NCBI GenBank assembly: GCA_049325415.1
Contig: JBMOLL010000071.1
Span: 1-64,000, forward strand
Direction: 5' to 3'
Length of the DNA stretch: 64,000 nt
Origin: JBMOLL01 sp049325415
GTDB taxonomy: Bacteria; Bacteroidota; Bacteroidia; Bacteroidales; GCA-2748055
Positions 53,582-62,892 of this stretch are shown here, one piece after another. The notes below the pieces were generated by a model, which was not told the DNA's origin, did not search any database, and was given only the letters and a program-made list of their open reading frames with translations. Every line of letters starts with the position of its first letter. The first letter of the stretch is position 1. The translations under genes and the position numbers were made by a program.

Positions 53582-54745
53582 TTACACCGGATTTTCGCTG
53601 GTGTTTTTAAGGAATTCGTTCCGCTTTCCGCTGAACAGTGAATAATGGAGCAGGGTGCTTTCGAGCGGCCCGTTAAAAAGCGGAATTTTCTGAGCAGGTT
53701 TAAGTCCGATCTGTTTCAAAGCATCTTTTCCTGAGGAGATCAGCCATGCATCGGAGCCGCCGTAACCGTGCTTCAGGGTTGTACCGATACCTTTGTAAAG
53801 TTCATTGATGTCGTCCGGCCTGATCCTTTCCCCGTAAGGCGGATTCATGACAATATGTAACGGCTCCCCATCAGAAATGCTCCCGATGAAATCCTTTTGT
53901 TCCACCCTGATCATCTGGTCCATATGGCTGGATTGCACATGATCCCGGGCCATCTTAACGTATTTCAGTTCAATATCCCTGGCGATGATCTTACCGGTGA
54001 ATTCCTTCTCCGGAGGCAGATGATTCAGAACCGTTCTGAAGAGTTCCTGATCGAAATCCTTCCAGCGCTCAAAGCCAAAGTTCTTTCTGAACACTCCCGG
54101 CTGGATATTCGCCCCGATCATGGCCGCTTCGATGGCCAGGGTTCCTGAACCGCACATCGGATCAAGAAAGGTCTTTTCTCCCTTCCAGCCTGAAAGAAGG
54201 ATAATTCCGGCGGCCAGGACCTCGCTGAGCGGTGCCGGATGATTAAACTGGCGGTATCCCCTTTTATGCAGGGATTCCCCCGAGCTGTCAAGTGAAACGG
54301 TGAAGCGGTCGCCGCTCAGGTGGACATTGATCCGGATATCCGGGTTGTCGAGACTGATATCAGGACGCGAACCGGTAGTTTCCCTGAAACTGTCGACTAT
54401 TGCATCTTTAATCCTGAGGGTAATATAGTTACTGTTACGAAAAACCTCCGAAAAGGAGACCGTATCAATGGCAAAGGTCATGCTGTTATCCAGGTAATCA
54501 CTCCAGCGTATTTTCCGGGCTGCAGCATATAGCCGTTTATCGTCGAAGGCACGGAAGGTAGCAACGGGCATCAGAACCCGGAGAGCAGTCCTGAGGCAAA
54601 AATTTGCCTTATACATCATAGCTTTGTTTCCGGAGAAGTCCACTCCCCTGTTCACTGCGACAACATCATCGGCTCCAATCGACCTCAGTTCGTCGGCCAG
54701 AACTTCTTCCAGCCCTTTCAGTGTTTTGGCATGGTACCTGATCAT
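53582..54745 (-). CDS. THUMP-domain rRNA methyltransferase (RlmL N-terminal type)
   Basis: A 387-residue RNA methyltransferase. The N-terminal THUMP domain (about 5-155) binds RNA; the class I core shows FLDPMCGSGTLAIEAAMIG and the catalytic MNPPYGERI typical of N2-guanosine methylation. It corresponds to the m2G2445 half of E. coli RlmL, without the fused RlmK half. Its start overlaps the stop of the upstream NR-kinase-like gene by four bases, so they are co-transcribed with pnuC. Confidence 0.9.
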   Translation of the reverse strand: MIRYHAKTLKGLEEVLADELRSIGADDVVAVNRGVDFSGNKAMMYKANFCLRTALRVLMPVATFRAFDDKRLYAAARKIRWSDYLDNSMTFAIDTVSFSEVFRNSNYITLRIKDAIVDSFRETTGSRPDISLDNPDIRINVHLSGDRFTVSLDSSGESLHKRGYRQFNHPAPLSEVLAAGIILLSGWKGEKTFLDPMCGSGTLAIEAAMIGANIQPGVFRKNFGFERWKDFDQELFRTVLNHLPPEKEFTGKIIARDIELKYVKMARDHVQSSHMDQMIRVEQKDFIGSISDGEPLHIVMNPPYGERIRPDDINELYKGIGTTLKHGYGGSDAWLISSGKDALKQIGLKPAQKIPLFNGPLESTLLHYSLFSGKRNEFLKNTSENPV

Positions 54746-55257
54746 GATTTTATACTTTTAAGATAATCTTCAATCCCTTCAATGGCTGAATGCAGTCTTT
54801 TTTCTCCCATTCCCGAAATGATACGGCAGGGATACCCGGCCTGAATGATTTCCTGCCGATACCGTTCATAAAGCAGCAGCCTGGCTTCCCCGCCATTTTC
54901 CCTTACCGGGTCGGGGTACCAGGGGAGATCGGGTTCGCAGAGCAGAAAAAGATTGACCGGTTTTGCTGCGATCAGTTCTTCAATCCGTTCATCCCTGAAA
55001 GCAAAGACAAGATCGAGCCACACTTTTGTAATCACCAGCCAGGTATCATAGATCACCATGCCCTCACGGGTCTGCATTGTCTCCGCGATCTGAACCCTGG
55101 CGATATTAAGCACATCCTCCAGGGTGTAGGGTCGCTCAAGTCCGGAAACATATTCCCGGGCATATTCCGGGACCCAGGTGCAGCCGTAATAATTTGCCAG
55201 AGCTGCTGAAAGTTCAGTTTTGCCAGTCGATTCAGGTCCGGTTACCACGATTCTCAT
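54742..55257 (-). CDS. NadR-like P-loop kinase (probable nicotinamide riboside kinase)
   Basis: A 171-residue P-loop protein resembling the C-terminal kinase domain of NadR. Walker A is TGPESTGKTELSAAL, followed by WVPEYAREYVSGLERPYTL and a DTWLVITKVW segment. It would phosphorylate nicotinamide riboside to NMN. The start at 55257 overlaps the stop of pnuC by four bases (ATGA), which supports this role: PnuC imports the riboside and the kinase traps it. The adenylyltransferase domain of full NadR is absent. Confidence 0.85.
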   Translation of the reverse strand: MRIVVTGPESTGKTELSAALANYYGCTWVPEYAREYVSGLERPYTLEDVLNIARVQIAETMQTREGMVIYDTWLVITKVWLDLVFAFRDERIEELIAAKPVNLFLLCEPDLPWYPDPVRENGGEARLLLYERYRQEIIQAGYPCRIISGMGEKRLHSAIEGIEDYLKSIKS

Positions 55258-55844
55258 GCTTCCCCCGTTTTTGAATCCAGTACTTTTTTCCATTCAAAAT
55301 AGCCGGTAACTGCCATAACACTGTAAACCAAGAACAACACTGCTGTAGGGTACAATCCACGGTAGAGGTAGAGTCCAAGGGAAACCAGGTCGACGACTAT
55401 CCAGAGTAACCAGTGTCCGATGATTTTCCGTGTAAGCATCCAGGTAGCTGTAATGCTCAGTGCCGTGGTAAAAGCATCCCAGTAAGGCAGTGGTGAATCG
55501 GTGAAGCGGCTGAGAATATAACCGCCCGACAGAAAGAGCAGCAATGAGATTATTCCCAGGAGCAGGTTCAGCCTGTTCCCCGCCCTTGTGACCGTGAGGG
55601 CAGCCTCCTCTCCCCTTCCCTTCCGGCTCCAGAGGATCCAGCCATAAATACTGATAAAAAAGTAATAGACATTCAGGCTCATATCGGCATAAAACCTGCT
55701 TTTGTAAAAGACCAGCACATAGAGCACCGCACTAATGATCCCCACGGGCCACAGAAGTATATTCCGCCTGATGCTGAACCAGAGGTAAAGCAGGCTGAAG
55801 ACAACTCCCGCGATCTCGACCCCGTGTTCAATCAGCCATTCCAT
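55254..55844 (-). CDS. pnuC: Nicotinamide riboside transporter PnuC
   Basis: A 196-residue membrane protein with about seven helices and the family motifs RNILLWPVGIISAVLYVLVF, YYFFISIYGWILW and GHWLLWIVVDLVSLGLYLY. PnuC facilitates uptake of nicotinamide riboside, which is trapped by phosphorylation. It is followed by an overlapping NadR-like kinase gene, giving a compact NAD salvage unit. The upstream gene is the ctpA-like protease, 7 bases away. Confidence 0.92.
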   Translation of the reverse strand: MEWLIEHGVEIAGVVFSLLYLWFSIRRNILLWPVGIISAVLYVLVFYKSRFYADMSLNVYYFFISIYGWILWSRKGRGEEAALTVTRAGNRLNLLLGIISLLLFLSGGYILSRFTDSPLPYWDAFTTALSITATWMLTRKIIGHWLLWIVVDLVSLGLYLYRGLYPTAVLFLVYSVMAVTGYFEWKKVLDSKTGEA

Positions 55845-55851
55845 TCAACTG

Positions 55852-57447
55852 TCAGCTTTGAGGTTTCAGAATATCCCTGTAGAGCACGGGTTTTTCGAGA
55901 ACCTCAACAGCTTTCTGGTAAGCCGGATCAACAACATTGAAAATCTCATAAAAGTCGGACGTCTCATAAAGGTCCCTGGCCAGGTAGGCCTTTATCAGGA
56001 TGGTGATCATCTGTTCCGAGGTCCGGAATTCACTTTCGGCGAACGGGAGACCTTCCTGTGAAGCGTAGGCAACCAATTCCGAAAGGATCTGTTCGTTAAC
56101 ATCAAAATTCTTTCTGAATGAGCTGAAATCCCGAAAATTAAAGAGCAGTTCTGTCCGGTTGCGATCGACATAATTCAGTATAAACTGGTTCAGAATGCCA
56201 CGGCTCAGGAGTGAGCGGTAATAATCGGAATAGCGGGTGGTATCCAGGGCCACAAAATAATCGGGCATGATTCCGCCGCCGCCATAGACCGTTCTTTTGA
56301 ATTTCAGGGTGGTATACTTCTCCGAAGGAGGGAAGTGAATGCTGTCGGCGGTGGAAAGTTCCCCTTTGTTGTAACGGTTGATCAGGTCCATTTCATAATC
56401 ATCGAAGCCATCTTCGTAAGGCTTCTGGATCAGGCGTCCTGTTGGGGTATAATACCGGGCTACCGTGAGACGGATCAGGGAGCCGTCGTTTAGCTGGAAA
56501 GGTTGCTGGACCAGGCCTTTCCCGAATGAGCGCCTGCCAACAATCACACCCCGGTCCCAGTCCTGAACCGCACCGGCCACAATCTCACTCGCCGAAGCCG
56601 AACTTTCGTTGATCATCAGTACAAGCCGGCCCTTTTCAAAAAGCCCTGCCGCACTTGCATTGTAATCACGGTGGGCGACTTTCCTCCCTTCAGTATAAAC
56701 AATCCGCTGATTATCAACAAGAAACTGATCCGCCAGTTCAACGGCAGTCCGAAGATAACCGCCTCCGTTTCCGGAAAGATCAAGGATCAGGTCTTCCATA
56801 CCCAACTCCTTAAGTTCCTTCAGTGCCGTTTCGAATTCCTCCGCCGAGGTCTGGGAGAACCTCGAAAGCTTGATGTATCCGATTTTCGGGGTAACCATGT
56901 AGGATGCATCAATGCTGTATACCGGGATCTTATCGCGGGTGATAGTAAATTCCATCAAATGGCTTGTATGTCTCCGTAAGACCGAGACATCCACCCTGGT
57001 CCCTTTTTTTCCCTTCAGTTTCGACTGAACATCACGAGAGGTGATGCCGGTCCCGGCTACATTTTCACTATTTATACGAATGATCCTGTCACCCGGCATG
57101 ATCCCCACCCTTTCCGAGGGGCCACCCTGTATTGTGCTGATAATAAATATTGTATCATTAAGCACATTAAAACTGACACCGATGCCTTCAAATTCGCCTT
57201 CCATCTGTTCATTGAGTTCGGTAAGTTCTTCCTCACTGATATAGGAGGAGTGCGGATCGAGGTCGTGCAGCATATTGGTAATGACATTCTCCACGAACGA
57301 CTGCTCATTGAGGGTATCGACATAGAAGCGGTTGATCTTGTCCATGACCTCCATCAGTTTCATGGATTGGGAATCCCACTGGGAATAGAGATCAGTCCTG
57401 AAAAGAGCGGTTAGCAGGAGGATGATTGTTACAAATCTTTTAGCCAT
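55852..57447 (-). CDS. S41-family carboxy-terminal processing protease
   Basis: A 531-residue periplasmic serine protease with a signal peptide (MAKRFVTIILLLTALF). A PDZ domain lies near 85-165 (GIGVSFNVLNDTIFIISTIQ, then GIMPGDRIIRIN). The peptidase core shows ESSASASEIVAGAVQDW (Ser nucleophile) and GRRSFGKGLVQ (Lys general base). It resembles CtpA/Prc. The C-terminal 150 residues are helical and typical of Bacteroidetes members. It precedes pnuC by 7 bases, probably as one transcript. Confidence 0.92.
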   Translation of the reverse strand: MAKRFVTIILLLTALFRTDLYSQWDSQSMKLMEVMDKINRFYVDTLNEQSFVENVITNMLHDLDPHSSYISEEELTELNEQMEGEFEGIGVSFNVLNDTIFIISTIQGGPSERVGIMPGDRIIRINSENVAGTGITSRDVQSKLKGKKGTRVDVSVLRRHTSHLMEFTITRDKIPVYSIDASYMVTPKIGYIKLSRFSQTSAEEFETALKELKELGMEDLILDLSGNGGGYLRTAVELADQFLVDNQRIVYTEGRKVAHRDYNASAAGLFEKGRLVLMINESSASASEIVAGAVQDWDRGVIVGRRSFGKGLVQQPFQLNDGSLIRLTVARYYTPTGRLIQKPYEDGFDDYEMDLINRYNKGELSTADSIHFPPSEKYTTLKFKRTVYGGGGIMPDYFVALDTTRYSDYYRSLLSRGILNQFILNYVDRNRTELLFNFRDFSSFRKNFDVNEQILSELVAYASQEGLPFAESEFRTSEQMITILIKAYLARDLYETSDFYEIFNVVDPAYQKAVEVLEKPVLYRDILKPQS

Positions 57448-57483
57448 AGAAATAAAAATTTGGAAACAGGCTGAATAAAAATA

Positions 57484-57512
57484 TCAAAAGCCGGAGGAAC
57501 AGATGCCTCCGG
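57484..57512 (-). terminator. Probable terminator downstream of guaA
   Basis: Perfect 7-bp stem CCGGAGG/CCTCCGG (57491-57497 with 57506-57512), loop of eight, followed on the minus strand by CTTTTGATATTTTTA. Confidence 0.7.
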
Positions 57513-57569
57513 ACTCCTTTTTGGTTTCAGCCGTAAATATAACCAATTAATGCTTTAAATGTTGAGATC

Positions 57570-59099
57570 TCACTCCCATTCTATGGTAGCAGGCGGTTTG
57601 GAACTGATGTCATAAACGACGCGGTTTATGCCTTTGACCTTGTTTATGATATCATTGGATATTCTGGCGAGGAACTCGGGAGGAAGATGGGCCCAGTCAG
57701 CTGTCATACCATCGGTTGAAGTAACGGCTCTCAGAGCCACAACAAATTCATAGGTACGTTCATCACCCATCACTCCGACCGACTGTACGGGCAGCAGGAT
57801 GGCTCCGGCCTGCCATACCCTGTCGTACAGACCAAATTTCTTCAGTCCTTCGATATAGATATGGTCTGCTTCCTGGAGAAGGGCAATTTTCTCCCGGGTG
57901 ATCTTACCCAGGACACGGATAGCCAGTCCGGGGCCCGGAAAGGGATGGCGATGAAGGAACTGAGGGCTGATCCCTAGGGCATTCCCCACTCTTCTCACCT
58001 CATCTTTGAAGAGCAGGCGAAGGGGTTCAACTACTTTGAGATGCATTTTTTCCGGCAGTCCGCCCACATTATGGTGGGATTTTATGGTAGCCGACGGTCC
58101 GTTTACAGAGACCGATTCAATGACATCCGGGTAGATCGTTCCCTGGGCGAGCCATCCTGCCCCGGATATCTTCCGTGCTTCGGCTTCAAAGACTTCGATG
58201 AAGTTCTTTCCGATACTTTTCCTTTTGGCTTCAGGGTCTTCAATGTTTTCAAGGTCATTCAGGAATTTATCCGATGCATCGACACCAATAACATTCAGCC
58301 CCATGTCTTTGTAAGAGGCAAGAACAGTTTCAAACTCTCCCTTGCGAAGCAGACCGTTATCAACAAAGATGGCGGTGAGGTTTTTACCTATGGCCCTGTT
58401 CAGCAAAACGGCAGCCACGGTAGAATCGACCCCGCCCGATAGTCCAAGGATCACCTGGTCGTCGCCAAGTTTAGTTTTCAATTCGCTGACGGTAGATTCG
58501 ATAAATGATTCCGGGGTCCATTCGCTATGGCAGCCGCATATATCGCGCAGAAAATTTCCGAGGATCTGTTTCCCTTCGGATGTATGGTATACTTCGGGAT
58601 GGAACTGCAAACCGAAGGTAAGTTCATCGCTGGCCTGGTAGGCACCGACTTTCACATCGTGAGTGCTTGCAATGATACGGTAGTTCTCCGGCAGGGATAT
58701 GATGGAATCACCATGCGACATCCATACCTGGGTACCCTGACTGAGATTTTTCAACAGCGGTGAATCCCCGTCGATCGTTTCAAGTCTTGCCCTGCCATAT
58801 TCCCGGGTGTTGCTTGCCTGGACTTCTCCGCCGTAAAAATGGGAAAGATACTGTGCACCATAACATATTCCGAGCAGGGGCAGTTTTCCTTTGATCCCGG
58901 ACAGGTCGGGCAATGGAGCACCGGCATCTCTTACCGAAAAGGGACTGCCGGAGAGGATCACCCCTCTGACTTCCGGATCAGGTTCCGGAAAATGATTATA
59001 GGGATGGATCTCACAATACACGGAATTTTCCCTTACCTTCCTGGCGATCAGCTGGGTATACTGGGAACCGAAATCAAGAATCAGGATCTTTTCTTTCAC
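57570..59099 (-). CDS. guaA: GMP synthase (glutamine-hydrolysing)
   Basis: A 509-residue enzyme making GMP from XMP, ATP and glutamine. The N-terminal class I glutaminase has the Cys nucleophile in LGICYGAQY (near residue 78) and the His-Glu pair in LQFHPEVYHT. The ATP-pyrophosphatase domain has GLSGGVDSTVAAV. The C-terminal dimerisation domain ends in KPPATIEWE, as expected. It has a -7 box and a terminator of its own. Confidence 0.96.
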   Translation of the reverse strand: MKEKILILDFGSQYTQLIARKVRENSVYCEIHPYNHFPEPDPEVRGVILSGSPFSVRDAGAPLPDLSGIKGKLPLLGICYGAQYLSHFYGGEVQASNTREYGRARLETIDGDSPLLKNLSQGTQVWMSHGDSIISLPENYRIIASTHDVKVGAYQASDELTFGLQFHPEVYHTSEGKQILGNFLRDICGCHSEWTPESFIESTVSELKTKLGDDQVILGLSGGVDSTVAAVLLNRAIGKNLTAIFVDNGLLRKGEFETVLASYKDMGLNVIGVDASDKFLNDLENIEDPEAKRKSIGKNFIEVFEAEARKISGAGWLAQGTIYPDVIESVSVNGPSATIKSHHNVGGLPEKMHLKVVEPLRLLFKDEVRRVGNALGISPQFLHRHPFPGPGLAIRVLGKITREKIALLQEADHIYIEGLKKFGLYDRVWQAGAILLPVQSVGVMGDERTYEFVVALRAVTSTDGMTADWAHLPPEFLARISNDIINKVKGINRVVYDISSKPPATIEWE

Positions 59100-59131
59100 G
59101 GGAGCACACGGTTTAAATTCATATCTGGATG

Positions 59132-59139
59132 CAAAAGTA
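59132..59139 (-). promoter_or_regulatory. Candidate -7 box for guaA
   Basis: TACTTTTG on the minus strand, exact TAnnTTTG, 32 bases before the guaA start; no clear -33 element. Confidence 0.45.
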
Positions 59140-59170
59140 GCATATCCTTTTTAATAAGCAGGACATTTTT

Positions 59171-60115
59171 TCATGGCTTATCAACTTCCGTTGAAACCCT
59201 TGTCAGGGGCAGGCTGAAGCGATCGCCGTCGTTGACATCGCTGGTCTCCGGAAATACGGTACGTGCTTCACCGATCAGTTCTTCGAGGTCCTTGTAGCGG
59301 GAGGAAAAATGCCCGATCAGCAGCCTACCTGCACCGGCCTGTTCCGCCATAAGGGCAGCTTCCCTCGCAGTGGAATGCCAGGTTTCACGGGCTAGTTTCA
59401 GATCTTTTTCCATGAAAGTGGCCTCATGGAAAAGCAGATCGACTCCCCGGATATACGGAACAAGCGAGGGAGTGAACTTTGTGTCGGAAAGGTAGGCATA
59501 CGACCGGGAATGCCAGGCGGGCAGGGTCAGTTCCTTATTGGGGATCATACGCCCGTCGGCTGTGGTATAATCTTCCCCCTTTTTAATCCTCATGATATCG
59601 GCAACACCCACTCCCAGTTCCCCGATCCTGTCTTTCCGAACATTCAGTAACCTGTCTTTTTCCCTGAACAGATACCCCAGGGTGGGAGTCCGGTGCTTTA
59701 GTTCCAGGGCAGTAACCGTAATCCGGGAATCCTCATAAATAACAGCAGGCAGAGGACCAGTCGGAGTATTGAACTTAAGTGGAAAGGGCAAGGGTCCGAA
59801 AAACCGGAGATGAGTTTCGAGCAACTCTTCGAGGGCAGGCGGGCCGTAGATATTCAGGTCGGCTTTCCGGCCCATAAGCCCGAAGGTGGAGATCAGTCCG
59901 AAAAGGCCAAAAACATGATCACCGTGCAGATGGGAGATGAAAATATGGTTGATCCGGGCCGGGCTGAGTCCGAACCTGCGCAGTTGAACCTGCGTTCCCT
60001 CCCCGCAGTCGATTAAAAAAAACCGCTCATTCACATTGAGCAAATGAGCGGTTGGAAAACGTTTTGAGGTAGGTAAAGCAGAACTACTACCTAATATGGT
60101 AAGTTCAAAAGTCAC
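59171..60115 (-). CDS. rnz: Ribonuclease Z
   Basis: A 314-residue metallo-beta-lactamase-fold endonuclease that trims the 3' end of tRNA precursors. It starts with FELTILGSSSALPTSKRFPT, and carries the zinc motif FISHLHGDHVFGLFG, VDLLFHEATFM and a final LLIGHFSSRY, in the order of RNase Z. It follows the STAS gene by 15 bases and is probably part of the rpsA-STAS-rnz transcript. Confidence 0.94.
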   Translation of the reverse strand: MTFELTILGSSSALPTSKRFPTAHLLNVNERFFLIDCGEGTQVQLRRFGLSPARINHIFISHLHGDHVFGLFGLISTFGLMGRKADLNIYGPPALEELLETHLRFFGPLPFPLKFNTPTGPLPAVIYEDSRITVTALELKHRTPTLGYLFREKDRLLNVRKDRIGELGVGVADIMRIKKGEDYTTADGRMIPNKELTLPAWHSRSYAYLSDTKFTPSLVPYIRGVDLLFHEATFMEKDLKLARETWHSTAREAALMAEQAGAGRLLIGHFSSRYKDLEELIGEARTVFPETSDVNDGDRFSLPLTRVSTEVDKP

Positions 60116-60130
60116 AAAGCTATAACCTCT

Positions 60131-60478
60131 TTATTCAGCTTCTTTAATCATCGTCTCGGCCGATGCCAGATTATTGGAGATATTGAGCACCGTATCTAGC
60201 TGGGAAATGGTGATGAGACGTTCCACGGCATCATTCAGGCCGATCAGTACAAAAGTACCTCCGGCATTCTTGCAGAGCCTGTTAGCAACGAGAATTGCAC
60301 TCAGACCGGAGGAATCGCAATACCTGCAGTTCTCCAGGTCAAGAATGATATTCTTCTCACCATTACCGGACACGAGCACCAGCTCAGATTTGAGCGAAGG
60401 CGCGATATGCGTATCCAGTTTTTCTTCCAATACTTTGATCAAAGTATGGTTTTCAAACTTATCAATTTTGAACTCCAT
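60131..60478 (-). CDS. STAS-domain regulatory protein
   Basis: A 115-residue STAS domain of the anti-sigma-factor-antagonist type, with the phospho-Ser motif YCDSSGLSAILVANRL. It sits between rpsA (28 bases upstream) and rnz, so it is expressed together with translation and RNA-processing genes. No cognate kinase or phosphatase is adjacent. It is distinct from the STAS protein at 44801. Confidence 0.85.
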   Translation of the reverse strand: MEFKIDKFENHTLIKVLEEKLDTHIAPSLKSELVLVSGNGEKNIILDLENCRYCDSSGLSAILVANRLCKNAGGTFVLIGLNDAVERLITISQLDTVLNISNNLASAETMIKEAE

Positions 60479-60506
60479 AGCTGAAAAATTTAGTTTTTTA
60501 GGATTA

Positions 60507-62570
60507 TTATTCTTCTCCTTTTTTGCTTCCAGCCTTTTTCTTTACCTCTTTTTCCATTTCATCCTTCAGGGCAGCCAGTTCGGAAATGTCGCCGAGTGTG
60601 GTTTTTTCGAGGCTGCTTTTCAGCTTTTTGGTTGCTTTACGTGCAGCGGCATCTTCTGCTTTCTTCCCATCCTGTTCAACATTTTTCTTTTCATCTTCAA
60701 AGATCCTGCTGTGTGAAAGGATGATTTTCTTGGCAGATTTGTTAAACTCAATAACCTTGAAGGAAAGTTTTTCATCAACCCGTGCAGGTGATCCGTCTTC
60801 CTTTACAAGGTGTTTGGGAGTAACAAAACCTTCAACACCATAAGGCAGTGCAATTACAGCCCCTTTGTCCATCATTTCAACGATCGTTCCTTCGTGAACT
60901 GTATCTACCTCGAAGATGCTTTCGAACACATCCCATGGATTTTCTTCAAGCTGCTTGTGTCCAAGGCTGAGGCGTCTGTTTTCCTTGTCAATTTCCAGTA
61001 CAACTACTTCAATATCAGCGCCTATTGCCGTAAACTCTGCGGGATGCTTGATCTTTTTGGTCCATGAAAGGTCTGAAATATGAATCAGGCCGTCAACACC
61101 TTCTTCGATCTCTACAAACACACCGAAGTTAGTAAAGTTACGAACTTTTGCGGTATGTTTACTACCCACGGCATATTTTTCTTCAATTTTTTCCCACGGG
61201 TCATTCTTCAGTTGCTTAATGCCCAGCGACATTTTCCTTTCGTCGCGGTCGAGGGTCAGGATGACGGCTTCGACTTCATCGCCGACATTCATGAACTCCT
61301 GAGCACTTCTGAGGTGCTGTGACCAGGACATTTCGGAAACGTGAATGAGGCCTTCCACTCCGGGTGCAATTTCAACAAAGGCACCATAGTCGGCCATAAC
61401 CACCACTTTGCCTTTCACGCGGTCGCCTACTTTCATCCCGGCATCCAGTGAATCCCACGGGTGAGCGGTCAGCTGTTTGAGACCAAGGGCGATCCTCTTC
61501 TTATCGTCGTCGAAATCAAGGATAACCACATTGAGTTTCTGATCGAGCTGGACAATCTCTTCGGGATGATTAACGCGTCCCCAGGAAAGGTCGGTAATGT
61601 GAATGAGACCATCTACACCGCCCAGGTCAATGAATACACCGTAAGAGGTGATGTTCTTGACGGTACCTTCAAGCACCTGTCCTTTTTCCAGCTTGGCAAT
61701 AATCTCTTTCTTCTGCTGTTCGAGTTCCTCTTCGATAAGTGCTTTGTGGGAAACCACAACGTTTTTGAATTCGTGGTTGATTTTGACCACCTTGAATTCC
61801 ATGGTTTTTCCAACGTATGCATCATAGTCGCGGATCGGTTTGACATCGATCTGGGAACCGGGAAGGAAGGCTTCGATGCCGAATACATCGACGATCATAC
61901 CACCTTTGGTCCTGCACTTGATGTAACCCTTGATCACCTCGTCGTTGTCGAGCGACTGGTTGACGCGGTCCCATGAACGCATAGCGCGTGCTTTCTTATG
62001 TGAAAGGACCAGCTGACCTTTTTTGTCTTCCTGGCTCTCCACATATACCTCCACGGTGTCACCGGGCTTCAGTTCAGGATTGTACCTGAACTCGTTCAGG
62101 CTTACAACACCTTCTGATTTGTACCCGATATTGATGACAACTTCCCTTTTATTCAGGGAGATCACCGTACCTTCCACCACTTCATTCTCAGCAATGGTTG
62201 AAAGGGTTTTGTCGTACATTTCGGCAAACCTGTTTCTTTCCGACGGTACGTAGGCATCATTCTTGTTGTTGATGGTCGACCAGTCGAAATCGGCAATACC
62301 AGTGTCAGATTTCACCGCTGATTTCTCAGCTGCTTTTACTTCAGGTGCAGTTTTCTTTTCAGCAACAGGAGCAACTTCTTCAGGAGCAACTTCTGTTTCC
62401 GCAACCACTTCTTCAGTTTTTTCTTCGGCTTCAGCAGAAACCTCTTCCACCTCCTCTTTCAGGGGAGCTTCATTTTCGTTTACCGGTGCAGCACTCTCCG
62501 CTGCCTGATTTTCAACACCCTCAGTTTGTTCCAATTCATTCTGTAAGGCATCCTTTTCAATTTCACTCAT
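60507..62570 (-). CDS. rpsA: 30S ribosomal protein S1
   Basis: A 687-residue ribosomal protein S1 with six S1 RNA-binding repeats after a long acidic, Glu/Ala/Val-rich N-terminal extension (residues 1 to about 100, disordered by composition). Repeats 3 to 5 are the most typical, e.g. GYFID-like SYGVFIDLGGVDGLIHITDL and NFGVFVEIEEGVDGLIHISD. S1 helps mRNA bind the 30S subunit, which matters in a phylum with weak Shine-Dalgarno use. The C-terminus is Lys/Glu-rich. Confidence 0.95.
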   Translation of the reverse strand: MSEIEKDALQNELEQTEGVENQAAESAAPVNENEAPLKEEVEEVSAEAEEKTEEVVAETEVAPEEVAPVAEKKTAPEVKAAEKSAVKSDTGIADFDWSTINNKNDAYVPSERNRFAEMYDKTLSTIAENEVVEGTVISLNKREVVINIGYKSEGVVSLNEFRYNPELKPGDTVEVYVESQEDKKGQLVLSHKKARAMRSWDRVNQSLDNDEVIKGYIKCRTKGGMIVDVFGIEAFLPGSQIDVKPIRDYDAYVGKTMEFKVVKINHEFKNVVVSHKALIEEELEQQKKEIIAKLEKGQVLEGTVKNITSYGVFIDLGGVDGLIHITDLSWGRVNHPEEIVQLDQKLNVVILDFDDDKKRIALGLKQLTAHPWDSLDAGMKVGDRVKGKVVVMADYGAFVEIAPGVEGLIHVSEMSWSQHLRSAQEFMNVGDEVEAVILTLDRDERKMSLGIKQLKNDPWEKIEEKYAVGSKHTAKVRNFTNFGVFVEIEEGVDGLIHISDLSWTKKIKHPAEFTAIGADIEVVVLEIDKENRRLSLGHKQLEENPWDVFESIFEVDTVHEGTIVEMMDKGAVIALPYGVEGFVTPKHLVKEDGSPARVDEKLSFKVIEFNKSAKKIILSHSRIFEDEKKNVEQDGKKAEDAAARKATKKLKSSLEKTTLGDISELAALKDEMEKEVKKKAGSKKGEE

Positions 62571-62624
62571 TTGATAAATCAGTTAAAATTAATAAGTTAG
62601 ACATTATGTTTTTTAAACGCGCCG

Positions 62625-62632
62625 CAAAGATA
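62625..62632 (-). promoter_or_regulatory. Candidate -7 box for rpsA
   Basis: TATCTTTG on the minus strand, exact TAnnTTTG, giving a leader of about 50 bases before the rpsA start. No -33 TTG at standard spacing. Confidence 0.5.
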
Positions 62633-62820
62633 AGCTTTTCCTTCAAAAAAGGCTAATTTTCAGGAAAATATTACAGAAAATCTACGGGTTGTTTTTAAGC
62701 AGGCCCAACGGCTCCTGGAAGGGGCCAAAAGTAAAAACCAGGGCCCTGTCCCAATCCGATAAAAACTGTATTTTTACATTCCGGCAGTAAAACAATGAAA
62801 AATTCGCTTTTGCAGCCCTT

Positions 62821-62837
62821 TTCCGGACATTCCGGAA
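62821..62837 (+). repeat. Inverted repeat upstream of the dehydrogenase gene
   Basis: TTCCGGA CAT TCCGGAA, a perfect 7-bp inverted repeat with a 3-base centre, 55 bases before the ATG. It resembles an operator in form; no regulator is known. Confidence 0.35.
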
Positions 62838-62892
62838 GCTATGCCGGTATTTAAATAAATGTTTAAATTTTAATATTTTAACCGCTGAATAG

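Larger units (their letters stand above)
62571..62892. other. Divergent promoter region between rpsA and the UDP-glucose dehydrogenase gene
   Basis: This 322-base spacer contains the rpsA -7 box, a short inverted repeat (62821-62837) and an AT-rich stretch just before the dehydrogenase gene. I see no gene or RNA in it. Confidence 0.6.
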
